A stretch of DNA of 64,000 nucleotides, from positions 1 through 64,000 of the forward strand of contig JAXCGZ010004146.1 in the NCBI GenBank assembly GCA_037179515.1, given 5' to 3'. Numbering within the stretch: position 1 is the first letter of the stretch; the number at the start of each line of letters is the position of its first letter. The position numbers were made by a program, and so were the translations under genes. Under the pieces are notes generated by a model. That model was not told where the DNA came from. It was given only the letters and a program-made list of their open reading frames with translations, and did not search any database. Positions 27,360 to 41,725 of the stretch are shown piece after piece. The stretch is from Halocaridina rubra. Taxonomy: Eukaryota; Arthropoda; Malacostraca; Decapoda; Atyidae.

Positions 27360-27615
27360 CTTCCAGTTGATGAATCCTTCAAAATTAGCAAGAATTTTTA
27401 TTTGACGCTTTCATATATTTCTTGCCACGCAATTCTGTTCTTTTAGGGTCATCTCTTAATATGAAATTACTGTATATGCACACACACATGCTTTAATGCT
27501 TCCAGTTGATGAATGCTTCAGAATTAGCAAGAATTTTTTTTTTATGCTTTCATATATTTCTTGCCATGCAATTCTGTTCTTTCAGGGCCATCTCTTATGA
27601 TGAAATTATGCACAC
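27360..27615 (+). repeat. 139-bp tandem duplication
   Basis: CTTCCAGTTGATGAAT and the following ~115 bp (TTCATATATTTCTTGCCA, CAATTCTGTTCTTT) occur at 27360 and again at 27499 with about a dozen differences. Confidence 0.85.
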
Positions 27616-27690
27616 CCAAACCACCCACCCACCCAAATCCAACCCCCCCCACCCACTCAAACTCTCACCCCCCACCCACCCAAACCCCCT
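27608..27690. repeat. C-rich CCCACCC-type repeat
   Basis: Irregular CCCACCC and CCCCCC runs; on the minus strand it has GGGTGGGTGGGTGG, a potential quadruplex-forming pattern. Confidence 0.85.
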
Positions 27691-27750
27691 ACACACTCCC
27701 CTAATTACAAACGAGGTATGTTTTGAACGCCTGTTCGTAAGTTGATATTT
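27691..27750. mobile_element. X-family MITE end fragment
   Basis: ACTCCCCTAATTACAAAC and GTTCGTAAGTTG resemble the ends of the MITE at 47571-47872. Confidence 0.45.
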
Positions 27751-28271
27751 GGTATATTTAGGGGACGAAAAATCAAGAGAGAGAGAAAGAATTTCACCCC
27801 ATGCTTTTCTGATCATCTCAAGCTTTTTGCTACAGTTATAGGTATACCTCGGCTTAAGTCGTTTCGAGTTATGTCGTTCTCGATTATACGTCGGTTTTCA
27901 AAAAAATATATGGAAAAATATAAAAAAAAATAAAAGAAAGTTTACGTCATTATAATCAACTTTACGTCTGTCTGCTACAAATATTGGAATCATAATGTCA
28001 TCAGAAAACCAATAAAAGCTCATGAAATCATGTTACTGTACAATAAATAAAAAAAGCACATAAAATCATGTTATTGTACAATAAATAAGAATATAAGCAT
28101 ATAAAATCTCATTAAAATACGTACAGTAGTTCCAATATCTACCGTTAGGCGTCGTCACTTGTCCTTCCCGCGAAACCGCTATTGTTTTGAATTGATTAGT
28201 TTATGCACGGTATACGTCTGTTTATCGGCTACTCTCATTCTCACTCATTTGTGACCTTATATTTTGCCCCC

Positions 28272-28367
28272 ATGGCACCTAGGAAAATTCCTAGTGCAAG
28301 TGCTAAGCGTCATGCTATAACGCTGGATGATAATCTGGCTATGATCGGATATTATGAAGAAAATTGA
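28272..28367 (+). pseudogene. Short transposase-like N-terminus (31 codons)
   Basis: MAPRKIPSASAKRHAITLD and NLAMIGYYEEN, then TGA. The opening resembles pogo/Tigger starts (basic, then ITLDDNLAMI as the first helix). The codons at the end (IGYYEEN) begin the 181-bp unit that is then repeated in tandem. It is too short to act as a transposase. Confidence 0.5.
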
Positions 28368-29330
28368 AAAAAAGCATTAAGAACAAACAACAAAGTTATT
28401 TATAATATAATATTGTCAGGGAAATAGCGTGTGAGGGTGCATCAACTGATACGGAAGTAGCAAAACGTTTGCCAATAGAGGTTTGTTCCTAGGCTGCCAG
28501 GTACTGGGAAATTACCTTGTTTTAGGGAAATTCAGGTGGGTACGGGGAAACGGGGAAGAAACTTGAAAATTCACTAAAATCTAGGGAAAATCCAAAAAAT
28601 AAAGAGGAAAATTCTGGAGAACTAGCTATTATTATTCTAATTCTTTATATTTTTACACTGTGTGGTAATTGAGATGAAGAAATTGAAATGTATATAGCCT
28701 TGTATATGTATCTATAACGGGGATGTTTTGAGCCAAATAGGGAAATTTTGTTAGCGAATCTAGGGAATATTTGACAGCTTGACCTGGCAGCACTGGTTCG
28801 TTCTCCTGCATCCTACTCCTCTTCTACCTCGTAATGCAATCAGATATTATAAAGAAAATTTAATAAAAGCATTAAGAACAAACAGCAAAGTTATTTTTAA
28901 TATAATATTGTCAGGGAAATAGCGTGTGAGGGTGCATCAGCTGATACGGAAGTAGCAAAACGTTTGCCGATAGAGGTTCATTCTCCCGCATCCTACTCCT
29001 CTTCTACCGCTTAATGCAATCGGATATTATGAAGAAAATTGAATAAAAGCATTAAGAACAAACAACAAACATATTTTTAATATAATATCGTCAGGGAAAT
29101 AGCGTGTGAGGGTGCATCAGCTGATACGGAAGTAGCAAAACATTTGCCGTTAGAGGTTCGTTCTCCCGCATCCTACTCCTCTTCTACAGCTTTATACTAT
29201 CAGATATTATGAAGAAAATTGACAGAATGCATTAAGAACAAACAGCAAACATATTTTTAATATAATATTGTCAGGGAAATAGCGTATGTGGGCGCATCAG
29301 CTGATACGGAAGTGTGACAAAACGTATGTA
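28340..29330 (+). repeat. 181-bp tandem repeat, four units
   Basis: Each unit runs GATATTATGAAGAAAATTG, GCATTAAGAACAAACA, ATAGCGTGTGAGGGTGCATC, GCTGATACGGAAGT, and GTTCGTTCTCC. Spacing is about 181 bp; the first unit is split by the MITE at 28489-28795. The same unit forms arrays at 30240-31340 and 36080-36928. Confidence 0.88.
28489..28795. mobile_element. MITE with 8-bp target duplication
   Basis: The ends are CTAGGCTGCCAGGT and the complement of CAGTGCTGCCAGGT. The flanks GTTTGTTC and GTTCGTTC differ at one base. Homologous tandem units without the insert read straight through GTTCGTTCTCC, so this is a genuine 307-bp insertion. The TSD length fits hAT or P superfamilies. Confidence 0.85.
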
Positions 29331-29616
29331 TCCTCGTCCTGACTGCTACCATCAGTGTTGCCAGAATACATAAATGAGAGAAATGCTAAATATAAAAAAC
29401 ATACATGTAAGCTAGTAAGTTATTTCAAGTATCGTAAAGATGAAGTACATTTTTATTTAAATTACAGTACTACCATCTTGTAATTAATATATATCTTAAA
29501 ATGTACCATACATTTGAAAATAAAAACATCCGCTTTATCTGGCAACACTGGCCACCATACACGACCCATGCTAAACCTGTTGCCAACGGCATAGAAGAGT
29601 TCATTAATTTGTTTAA

Positions 29617-29958
29617 TGTACATAAATTTAAAAATAAAGATACTACCTGCCCAACGTGTGAACTATGTGAAGAGAGCCCAGAACATTTTCTACTATTTTG
29701 TGAAGCATATGCACAAATAAGAACAGAATATAGTTTTTTAGCACAACCATATATAGAAAAGAAAATTGAAATAATTGCTAATATATTGTTATTTAGATAT
29801 TGTAGTGAAAAAGATGTCAAAGAAAGAAAAAAATTTATAAAAAGAATTTGTAGAAAAAGAAATCAAATAATAAAAACCGCACAAACAATTTAGCAAAGCA
29901 AAACAAAGACTTGGGAGCCGTTGCAAAAGGCATATCCCACCCAACTATACTACTACTA
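29617..29958 (+). pseudogene. LINE ORF2 C-terminal zinc-knuckle fragment
   Basis: The frame reads FKNKDTTCPTCELCEE, then SPEHFLLFCEAYAQIR: a Cys-rich knuckle followed by HFLLFC, as found after the RT in several LINE clades, then a helical basic tail (KERKKFIKRICRKRNQ) and a stop at 29891. It is unrelated in detail to the CR1/L2-like copies at the left. No RT core is present. It is inserted in the W element and ends near CTACTACTACAG. Confidence 0.7.
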
Positions 29959-30239
29959 CAGTAAATCCGTATATCTAGGTTAGCCTAGAGACAAGCTAAT
30001 TCGATTTAAGTCGTTTTTCGACTTAAGTCGTCTCTCCTGGAACCAATTAATGACGTTGGGTGAGGTATACCTGTATACCCCTAGTTCACTTTTTACGCAT
30101 GTTTATAATCCGCAAAATTGGAATAATGCCCCTAAAAAATAATAGTAAAAAAATACGAAATATACAAATAATGCCTATGCAAAAAAATTCGAAAAAAAAT
30201 TTGTCATTTAAGTAAATAGTCAACCGCCTCGGATGCACC

Positions 30240-31340
30240 TTTCCACCATGCTCCTCCTCTTCTACAGCTTAATGCGATCGAATTTTATGAAGAGAATGGA
30301 AAAAAAGCATTAAGCACAAACAGCAAAGAATCTTGCGATATAGTATTGTCAGGGAAATAGTGTGCGAGGGTGCATCAGCTGATACAGAGGCGGCAAAACA
30401 TTTGCAGATAGAGGTTTGTTCTCGCGCATCCTCCTCCTTTTCTACTGCTTAATGCGATCAGATATTATGAAGAGAATGGAAAAAGAGCATTAAGAACAAA
30501 CAGCAAACAAACTTGCGATATAATATCGTCAGGGATATAGCGTGCGAGGGTGCATCAGCTGATACAGAGGCGGCAAAACGTTTGCAGATAGAGAGGTTCA
30601 TTCTCCTGCATCCTCCTCCTCTTGTACCATTTAATGCGATCGGATATTATGAAGATAAATGAAAAAAAGCATTAAGAACAAACAGCAATCAAACTTACGA
30701 TATTATATCGTCGGGGAAGTAGCGTGCAAGGGTGTATCAGCTGATAAAGAGGCAGCAAAATGTTTGCAGATAGAGGCTCATTCTCCCGCATCCTCCTCCA
30801 CTTCTACAGCTTACTGCGATCGGATATTATGTAGAGAATGGAAAAAATGCTAAGTACAGTATGTGGATGAGCTTCAAGAACAAACAGCAAACAAACTTGT
30901 GATATAATATCATCAGGGAAATAGCGTGCGAGAGTGCATCAGCTGTTACGGAGGCAGCAGAACGTTTGCAGATAGAGATTCATTCTCCCCCATCCTCCTC
31001 CTCTTCTACCGCTTAATGCAATCGGATATTATGAAGAGAAATTAAAAAAATCATTAAGAACAAACAGCAATCAAACTACCGATATAATATCGTCAGAGAA
31101 TTAGTGTATGAGAGTGCATCAGCTGATACGGAGGCGGAAAAATGTTTGCAGATAAAGATTCGTTCTTCCTCATCCTCCTCCTCTTCTACTGCTTAATGCG
31201 ATCGGATATTATGGAGAGAATGGAAAAAATGCATTAAGAACAAACATCAAACAAACTTGCCATATAATATCATCAGGGAAAAAGTGTGCTAGAGCAAAAA
31301 TGTTTGCAGATATAGGTTCGTTCTCCCTCATCCTCGTGCT
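30240..31340 (+). repeat. 181-bp tandem repeat, about six units
   Basis: Units start near 30280, 30461, 30640, 30823, 31018 and 31198. They match the W-element array but share their own variants (GAGAATGGAAAAA for GAAAATTGAAAAA; GAGGCGGCAAAA for GAAGTAGCAAAA). This suggests each array homogenised or expanded separately. Confidence 0.88.
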
Positions 31341-31448
31341 CGCCGCCACCATGCGCGTCCCAGTGTATGCCTGTTGCCCACTGCATAATAGAGTGCATTA
31401 ATTTCTTTACTGTACAGTAAATCTGTATATCTTTTATACTGTACACTT

Positions 31449-32134
31449 ATCTATCTATCTACCTTGGCTGTCTCCCCCAATTGAGGGGTAGCCGACATAA
31501 AAAAAGAAACAATAAGGGGACTACTTTGCTCTATGGGCAATGACGAGGGAGCTAGCAACCTCTCAGATGGCACTGCTTGAGTGCCACAGCCCATCTCCCC
31601 GGCTCTTCCACAACCTGCGTCGCTTCATGAATGCCAACTCCCCTACTGCCCATACCACAGGGCTACCTCTGTAAGATGCAGCCCCGTGGTAACAGCAGAT
31701 GCCCATCAGAGCTGCGTCACAATCGCTAGCCACTCATTCCTATTCCTAGCACGCTCACTTGCTTCCCTCACATCTATCCTCCTATCATTCAGGGCTCTCC
31801 TTACACCATCCATCCACCCAAACCTAGGCCTCCCTTTAGCATTTAACTTATCAACTCTCGCATTTATCACCTTTTTCAGCAGTCTTTCATCATCCATCCT
31901 TTCCACATGGCCAAACCATCTCAGAACATTCATATCAACTCTTGCTGCAAATTCTCTCCTCACACCTATTCTTGCTCTCACCACTTCATTGCTAACCCTA
32001 TCCAACCGAGATACACCAATCATATTCCTCAGGCATTTCATCTCAAGCACATTTAGTTTCCGTCTCTCACTTACTTTCATACCCCATAACTCTGATCCAT
32101 ACATCACAGTTGGCACAACTTTCTCATACTGCAC
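31449..32134 (-). mobile_element. RTE-like LINE, 3' fragment
   Basis: The 3' end (plus-strand left) is a TATC microsatellite followed by the complement of GGGGGAGACAGCCAAGG, then a 3' UTR and the C-terminal coding end. It is inserted in a U element: TACTGTACAC lies on the left and CATACTGCACAC on the right, plausibly a target duplication. Confidence 0.75.
31706..32134 (-). pseudogene. RTE-like LINE ORF2 C-terminus (142 codons)
   Basis: The frame shows MYGSELWGMKVSERRKLNV, MKCLRNMIGVSRLDRV, VLRWFGHVERMDDERLLKK and KGRPRFGWMDGVRR, ending near NEWLAIVTQL and a stop. This is the widely shared C-terminal region after the RT in RTE-like and related LINEs; YG..W and RWFGH are the clearest landmarks. 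The RT and endonuclease are absent through 5' truncation. The open frame is well preserved, so the insertion may be young. Confidence 0.75.
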
Positions 32135-32361
32135 ACTATTTGCATGTTAATATAAATAACTACAGGTCTTTCTACTTTGTTATGTACTTATGAAATATGT
32201 TTTACTTATCTTATATCTTTGGTATGATGTGTCTATGTATGATTGTGAAACGTATCTATGCCCATTATCATTGTTTCTTTTGGAAAATGACTCGTTACAT
32301 TACGTGATTATTACAATACGCGTCACTTCTGAGAACCTATCTTCACATTATTCTAAGAACT

Positions 32362-34370
<2,009 letters not shown>

Positions 34371-34418
<48 letters not shown>

Positions 34419-34422
34419 ATAT

Positions 34423-34469
<47 letters not shown>

Positions 34470-34485
34470 ATATATATATTTATTT
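34371..34485. repeat. (TA)n tract, interrupted (duplication unit 1)
   Basis: TA tract with several ATTATA breaks between a P-family end and a G-family end. Confidence 0.95.
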
Positions 34486-35052
34486 ATATACAGGGGGTCC
34501 CGTAGAACGTCGTTTCTTATAATGTTTGGATTTTACGTCGAAGGCCAATATATAATTAATAAATTATCAATAAATTAATTTTTTGACCTACCTGGCTGGT
34601 ACAGTATATTCAAGCTGTACACCTAAACAGTTTGTGAGCACAGGGATGAGTACACAACAAGCAGCACAGTTGTATTCATATCTATCATGTTATTGGCTTT
34701 ATTTATTTATTTGTTTATATATTTGGTTACAATGGAGAATTATATTGAATTTAAAAAGTAACTGTACTTTTCAAAAGAGATGGTCAATAAACGTATCTTA
34801 TCTATCTATCTAAATTTATGTTTTTTACTATTTTTTACTGTTTTATTATTCGTAGGCTGGGAAATAAATTTTTTTTATCAATTAGATAATGAAATATGTT
34901 TTTTTCAATAAAAAAATAAAAATACTGAGAAATTTTTTTTTTTTATATTTTAATATTTTTGCATATACCCATAAAATAAAATAATAATTTATCCAAAAAT
35001 ACCGCGATACAGTGAGAACGCGAACCAAGAAACGCGAATAACCGGGGGAACA

Positions 35053-35055
<3 letters not shown>

Positions 35056-35139
<84 letters not shown>
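35056..35139. repeat. (TA)n tract, uninterrupted (duplication unit 2)
   Basis: The counterpart of the preceding tract, but pure TA. Confidence 0.95.
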
Positions 35140-35142
<3 letters not shown>

Positions 35143-35409
35143 TTATATACAGGGGGTCCCGTAGAACGTCGTTTCTTATAATGTTTGGATTTTACGTCGA
35201 AGGCCAATATATAATTAATAAATTATCAATAAATTAATTTTTTGACCTACCTGGCTGGTACAGTATATTCAAGCTGTACACCTAAACAGTTTGTGAGCAC
35301 AGGGATGAGTACACAACAAGCAGCACAGTTGTATTCATATCTATCATGTTATTGGCTTTATTTATTTATTTGTTTATATATTTGGTTACAATGGAGAATT
35401 ATATTGAAT

Positions 35410-35938
35410 TTAAAAAGAAAAAAAACAAACATATAGCTGTAAATTAGATCTAATTTGATATACACACGAATACACAGCTAGCAGCACAGCTATATTCATA
35501 TTTATATAGTGTAATGGTTTTATTTGTTTATTTACTAATATATTTGGTTATACTGAAAGATTATATTGAATTTAAAAAAAATAAACACAGCTGTTAATTA
35601 ATTTTATTTGAAATACACATGAATACATATCTAGCAGCACAGTTGTATTCGAATTTATCAATTTAATGGCTTTATTTGTTTATTTGTTTATATATTTGGT
35701 TATAATGAAGGATTATATTAAATTTAAGAAAAAAGAGCAAAATAAACACTTAGCTGTATATACAATTTTATTTGAAATACACACAAGTACACAGCTAGCA
35801 GCACAGTTATATTTGTATTTATCAAGTTACTGACGTTATTTATTTGTTTTTATATTTCGTTATATTAAAAGATTATACAGAATGAAAAAAAAGAAAAATA
35901 CCAAACATATAGCTGTAACTACACTTTTATTTGAAATA
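35410..35938 (+). repeat. ~155-bp minisatellite near the G-element 5' end
   Basis: About three and a half diverged units, each with AGCTAGCAGCACAG, TGGCTTTATTTGTTTA, ATATATTTGGTTATA and TTTATTTGAAATACAC. One diverged unit is also present in the G element near 15700-15800. Confidence 0.8.
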
Positions 35939-36079
35939 CACCTTGTTCCTTTTTTCCGCATTTTTTTAAACTGCGAAATTGCAATAACGCCCTTAAAATT
36001 AATGGTAACAAAAATACGAAATTCGCGAATAACGCCCATGCAAAAAAATTTGAAAAAAAATTTCATTTTATTAAAATAT

Positions 36080-36928
36080 AGAACCAACTTGGAGGCACTT
36101 TTCCGCCATCCTCCTCCTCTTCTACCGCTCAATGCAATCGGATATTATGAACAAAATTGAAAAAAGCATTGAGAACAAACAACAAACATATTTTCAATAT
36201 ACTGTGATAATGTCAGGGAAATAGCGTGTGAGGGTGCATCAGCTGATACGGAAGTTGCAAAACTTTTGCCGATAGAGGTTCGTTCTCCAGCATCCTACTG
36301 CTCTTCCACCGCTTAATGCGATCAGATATTATGAAGAAAATTGAAAAAAAGCATTAAGAACAAACTGCAAACATATTTTTAATATAATATTGTCAGGGAA
36401 ATAATGTGTGAGGCTGCATCAGCTGATACTGAAGTAGCAAAATGTTTGCCAATAGAGGTTCATTCTCCTGCATCCTACTCCTCTTCTACTGCTTAATGCC
36501 ATCGAATATTATGAAGAAAATTGCAAATATGCATTAAGAACAAACAGCAAACATATTTTCAATATAATATCTTCGGGGAAATAGCGTGTGAGGGTGCATC
36601 AGCTGATACGGAAGTAGCAAAACATTTGCTAATAGAGGTTCGTTCTCCCGCATCCTACTCCTCTTCTACTGCTTTTTGCAATCGGATATCATGAAGAAAA
36701 TTGAAAAAAAAGCATTAAGAACAAACAGCTAACATATTTTCAATATAATATCATCAGGGAAATAGCATGTGAGGGTGCAATAGCTGATACGGAAGTAGAA
36801 AAACGTTTGCCGATAGAGGTTCGTTCTCCCACATCCTACTGCTCTTCTATCGCTTAATGCGATTGGATATTATGAAGAAAATTGAAAAAAAAGCATTAAG
36901 AACAAACAGCAAGCAAATTTTCGATATA
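36080..36928 (+). repeat. 181-bp tandem repeat, five units
   Basis: Units start near 36137, 36325, 36505, 36685 and 36866. The final unit continues after the nested P element at 38053. Confidence 0.88.
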
Positions 36929-38052
36929 CAGTGTTGCCTCACTTATCGCGGTAGTTCGGATCCGGGACCCGGCGCGAACCAGGAAATCCGCGAAGTAGGA
37001 TCCGCCTATATGTACATAGATATTTTAATATATTTTTATGTTTACACTGTATAAACCCTCCCTGCACTGTTAAAAAACACCCTTTACATTATAAATAACA
37101 GCAACCAACGTAAATTTTTATGAAAGTGATAGATAAAATTACGGTGAATGAAGTGATAATGACGTGACATACATACTCATTTACAATTATTTTTTCGTTT
37201 ACGTACTGTATAAACTCTCCCTGCACTGTTAAAAAAAGACCCTTTACATTATTAATAACAGTAAGCAACGTAAATTTTTATGAAAGTGATAGATAAAATT
37301 ACAGTGAATGAAGTGATAATGACGTGACATACATACTCATTTACAATTATTTTTTCGTTTTTTACGTACTGTATAAACCCTCCCTGCACTGTTAAAAAAA
37401 AACACCCTTTACATTATAAATAACAGCAAGCAACGTAAATTTTTGTGAAAGTGATAGATAAAATTACGGTGAATGAGGTGATAATGACGTGACATACATA
37501 CTCATTTACAATTATTTTTTCATTTACGTACTGTATAAACCCTCCCTGCACTGTTAAAAAAAGACCCTTTACATTATAAATAACAGCAAGCAACGTAAAT
37601 TTTTATGAAAGTGATAGATAAAATCACGGTGAATGAGGTGATAATGACGTGACATACATACTCATTTACAATTATTTTTTCGTTTACGTACTCTATAAAC
37701 CCTCCCTGCACTGTTAAAAAAAGACCCTTTACATTATAAATAACAGCAAGCAACGTAAATTTTTATGAAAGTGATAGATAAAATTACGATGAATGAGGTG
37801 ATGATGACGTGACACACATACTCATTTACAATTATTTTTTCGTTTACGAACTGTATAAACCCTCCCTGCACTGTTAAAAAAACACCCATTACATTATAAA
37901 TAACAGCACGCAACGTAAATTTCAATAAAAAAATGAAAATACTGAAATTTTTTTTTTTTTCAATATTTTAATAAAATAATAATTTATCCAAAAAAAAACC
38001 GCGATAGAGTGAGAACGCGAACCAAGAAGCGCGAATAACCGAGGTAGCACTG
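36929..38052 (-). mobile_element. P-family element nested in the U tandem array
   Basis: The ends are CAGTGTTGCCTC and GAGGTAGCACTG, flanked by TA. Removing the element restores CGATATAATATCGTC, the sequence seen in intact 181-bp units, which proves insertion with a TA duplication. Most of its interior is a 160-bp tandem array. Confidence 0.93.
37061..37925 (-). repeat. 160-bp tandem array, six units, inside a P element
   Basis: Units of 159-163 bp start CCTGCACTGTTAAAAAA and include AAATAACAGCAAGCAACG, ATGAAAGTGATAGATAAAAT and TAATGACGTGACATACATAC. Most P copies have only one or two such units. Confidence 0.92.
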
Positions 38053-38789
38053 TAATATCGTCATGGAAATAGCGTGTGAGGGTGCATCAGCTGATACGGA
38101 GGCAGCAAAACGTCTGCATCCTCGTACTCACTGCCACCATCAGTGTTGCCAGAATAGATGAATGAGAGAAATTATAAATATAAAAAATATACTTGTAAGC
38201 TGGTAATTTCTTTCAAGTATCTTAAAGATGAAGTACATTTTTATTTAATTTACAGTACTACCATCTTGTAATTAATATATATCTTGAAATGTACAATACA
38301 TTTGAAAATAAGAACATCTGCTTTATCTATCAATACTGGCCACCATGCACGTCCCAGTGTATACCTGTTGCCCACCGCATGATAGAGTGCATTAATTTGT
38401 TTATTGTACAGTAAATCTGTATATCTTTTATACTGTACACTATTTGCATGTTAATATAAATAACTACAGGTCTTTCTGCTTTGTTATGCACTTCTAAAAT
38501 ATGTTTTACTTATCCTATATCTTTGGCATAGTGTGTCTATGTGAGGTTGTGGAATGTATCTATGCCATTATCATTGTTTCCTATGGAAACTGACTGGCTT
38601 TTTCACGCGATTTTCCATTTACCCATCACTTCTGAGAACCTATCTTCGCATTATTCTGAGAACTAGGTGGAGTTTGTTAAGCGTCGTGTAAGAATCTGCC
38701 ATCAGTGGCATTTGAAAAAGAAGCATAGCTCAGTTTACTCTCACCAGCCATATTGCGTCTCGATTTTATCTGCTCTCTCATTCGTTTCG

Positions 38790-39090
38790 CTCGTTACTGA
38801 TAAAGCGTAGTGGTGATAGTTATGATGACAGTGCTACAAAGAAAATAAAAGCCATCACCAAAGAATTTAAAGTTGAAATACTAAAATGCTCAAAAAAGGG
38901 AGTTAAAGTGAAGAGCTTGCGGCAGTAAGGGTTGGCTTAATTGTTTTAAGAGTCATGCTAATTGAAGCTGCTACTAGTGGTAATGAGAAAGCAGCAAAAG
39001 AGTTTCCCAGTGTGTTAGCAAAAATAATTAGGGAGGGAGTTTACCATCCATTGCAATGCCCCTTCCAGTGTGCAAGCCAACCACACGAGT
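38790..39090 (+). pseudogene. TIGD1-like transposase N-terminus, broken
   Basis: Read in the frame with KRSGDSYDDSATKKIKAIT and KEFKVEILKCSKKGVKVKSL, it shows the CENP-B-type first helix region of a Tigger transposase. A frame break follows (AAVRVGLIVLRVMLIEAA) and no catalytic domain is present before the 3' end of the element. It matches the G relic near 12798 in position and upstream sequence. Confidence 0.65.
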
Positions 39091-39239
39091 AACAAAACAA
39101 ACATTTAGTTCTATATTTTTACAATGGGTATTCTTTTACAAAATTAAAAGTACTTTTAAGTCGACCTGTAATTGAACAGATAAGTAAGAGGGTAAAACAT
39201 GCACTTACAGTGAAATGAAAATAGCTAAAAAGTGAAAAG

Positions 39240-39240
<1 letters not shown>

Positions 39241-39277
<37 letters not shown>
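39241..39277. repeat. (TAA)n microsatellite
   Basis: About 12 ATA/TAA units in the G-element 3' region. Confidence 0.95.
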
Positions 39278-39278
<1 letters not shown>

Positions 39279-39656
39279 GTAATACTAAAATTAATGATGA
39301 TAATAGTGATAATAATGATACTAACGTAAAGCATTAGCAATAAATTCCGCATTTGGATACCTGAATGGAAATATGAGAGTAAATGTAAGACATATTGTAC
39401 TGTACAGATTTGTATTACTGTAGAGCTTTAATATTTTTATATAGTATACTATACAAGTAGTGTAGTTTTAATATATCTTACAATGAGAACTTAGATTATT
39501 TCTATAGATTATGTACTGTATGTTCTTTTGCCTCTCCAGACTCACCTACCCCAGTCTCCTCAGACCTAGGTTCGAAGTATAGGTGTGTTTCGACCTAAAG
39601 TTGAATTCATTTACAGTCAGCTATCAGGAACGGAACCCTGATGTAAAGTGGGGACC

Positions 39657-39776
<120 letters not shown>

Positions 39777-40426
39777 TGATCCTTCGCTGTATCGCATTTC
39801 TTGGCTCGCGTTTTCACTGCACCGCTATTTTTTTTGGCAATTTTTTGGGGGGGGTATATGCAAAAATATTAAAATATTAAAAAAAAAAATTTCAGTATTT
39901 TCATTGTTTTATTGAAAAAAAACATATTTCAGTATCTAATTGATAAAATAAAATTTATTTCCCAGCCTACGAATAATAAAACAGTTAAAAATAGTAAAAA
40001 ACATAAATTTAGATATACAGTATAACTCACAGTATTGCATCATGTGAAATAGTGTCTGATAGCGTACAATGTATTGGGGTCGCAGCTACGTGAACTAGCA
40101 TATATATTTATATTTCCTGTAGATTCATGATTTTATTGATAAAAAAACTTATTTCTTAGCCTAAGAATAATAAAACAGTAAGAAATAGTAAAAAACATAA
40201 ATACTAACAGTATTGCACCATGTAAAATACAATACCGGTATCAGCGCTTCGGAAAACGAAAAGGGTCGAACCTACGTAAGATAGTACATATTGAAATTTT
40301 CATTATTTTATTGATAAAACAAGTATTTCCTAGCCTAAGAGTAATAATACAGTAAAAAATAGTAAAAAACATAAATTTAGATATATAACTCACAGTATTA
40401 AATAGTAAAAAGCATAAATTTAGATA

Positions 40427-41725
40427 CAGTGTTGCCTCACTTATCGCGGTAGTTCGGTTCCGGGACCTGCCGCGAACCAGGAAATCCGCGAAGTAGGATC
40501 CGCCTATATGTACATAGATATTTTAATATATTTTTACGCTTACACTGTATAAACCCTCCCTGCACTGTTAAAAAAACACCCTTTACATTATAAATAACAG
40601 CAAGCCACGTAAACTTTTATGAAAGTGATAGATAAAATTATAGTGAATGAGGTGATAATGACGTGACATACATATCATTTACAATTATTTTTTCGTTTAC
40701 GTACTGTATAAACCCTCCCTGCACTGTTAAAAAAAACACCCTTAACATTGTAGATAACAGCAAGCAACGTAAATTTTTATGAAAGTGATAGGAAAACTTA
40801 CCGTGAATGTGATGATGACGTGACATACATACTCATTTACAATTATTTTTTCGTTCACGTACTATATAAACCCTCCCTGCACTGTTGAAAAAACACCCTT
40901 TACATTATAAATAACAGCAAGCAACGTAAATTTTTATGAAAGTGATAGATAAAATTACGTTGAATGAGGTGATAATGACGTGACATACATACTCCTTTAC
41001 AATTATTTTTTCGTTTACGTACTGTATAAACACTCCCTGCACTGTTAAAGAAACACCCTTTACATTATAAATAACAGCAAGCAACGTAAATTTTTATGAA
41101 AGTGATAGATAAAATTACGGTGAATGAGGTGATAATGACGTGACATACATACTCATTTACAATTATTTTTTTGTTTACGTACTGTATAAACCCTTCCTGC
41201 ACTGTTAAAAAAACACCCTTTACATTATAAATAAAAGCAAGCAACATAAATTTTTGTGAAAGTGATAGATAAAATTACGGTGAATGAGGTGATAATGACG
41301 TGACATACATACTCATTTACAATTATTTTTTCGTTTACGTACTGTATAAACCCTCCCTGCACTGTAAAAGAAATACCCTTTACATTATAAATAACAGCAT
41401 GCAACGTAAATTTTTATGAAAGTGATAGATAAAATTACCATGAATGAGGTGATGATGACGTGACAAACATACTCATTTACAATTATTTTTTCATTTATGA
41501 ACTGTATAAACCCTCCCTGCACTGTTAAAAAAACACCCTTTACATTATAAATAACAGCAAGCAACGTAAATTTCAAAAAAAAAATGAAAATACTGAAAAT
41601 GTTTTTTTTCAATATTTTAATATTTTTGCGTATACCCATAAAATAAAATAATAATTTATCCAAAAAAAAAAACGCGATAGAGTGAGAACGCGAACCAAGA
41701 AGCGCGAATAACCGGGGTAACACTG
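40427..41725 (-). mobile_element. P-family element nested in a P-family element
   Basis: The ends are CAGTGTTGCCTC and GGGGTAACACTG, flanked by TA (TAGATA / TATAAC). The site lies in the TTAGATATATAACTCAC motif of the host's subterminal repeat. It carries a 160-bp tandem array. Confidence 0.92.
40555..41570 (-). repeat. 160-bp tandem array, about seven units
   Basis: Same unit as the array at 37061-37925, spaced about 160 bp, with unit-specific point changes. Confidence 0.92.

Larger units (their letters stand above)
27838..30073 (+). mobile_element. W-family Tigger-class element
   Basis: The left end is TAGGTATACCTCGGC and the right end GAGGTATACCTG, inverted with a decayed first base; CTTAAGTCG motifs recur near both ends. 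It includes a short transposase-like start, four 181-bp tandem units, a nested hAT-like MITE and a nested LINE fragment. The interior after the tandem units matches U-family elements. Confidence 0.75.
35939..38669 (+). mobile_element. U-family element, third copy
   Basis: The left end is CACCTTGTTCC after TA; the right end GAACTAGGTG is followed by GA rather than TA. It holds five 181-bp units, the last split by a P element, then the GGCCACCATGCA block once (about 38338). Confidence 0.78.

Noticed and set aside
31581..32150. 189-codon plus-strand frame
   Set aside because: It is the complement of the RTE-like ORF2 C-terminus, whose minus-strand reading has clear family motifs.
37061..37925. 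CRISPR-like regularly spaced repeats
   Set aside because: Units are 160 bp with no unique spacers and lie within a transposon in a eukaryotic context; it is a tandem array.
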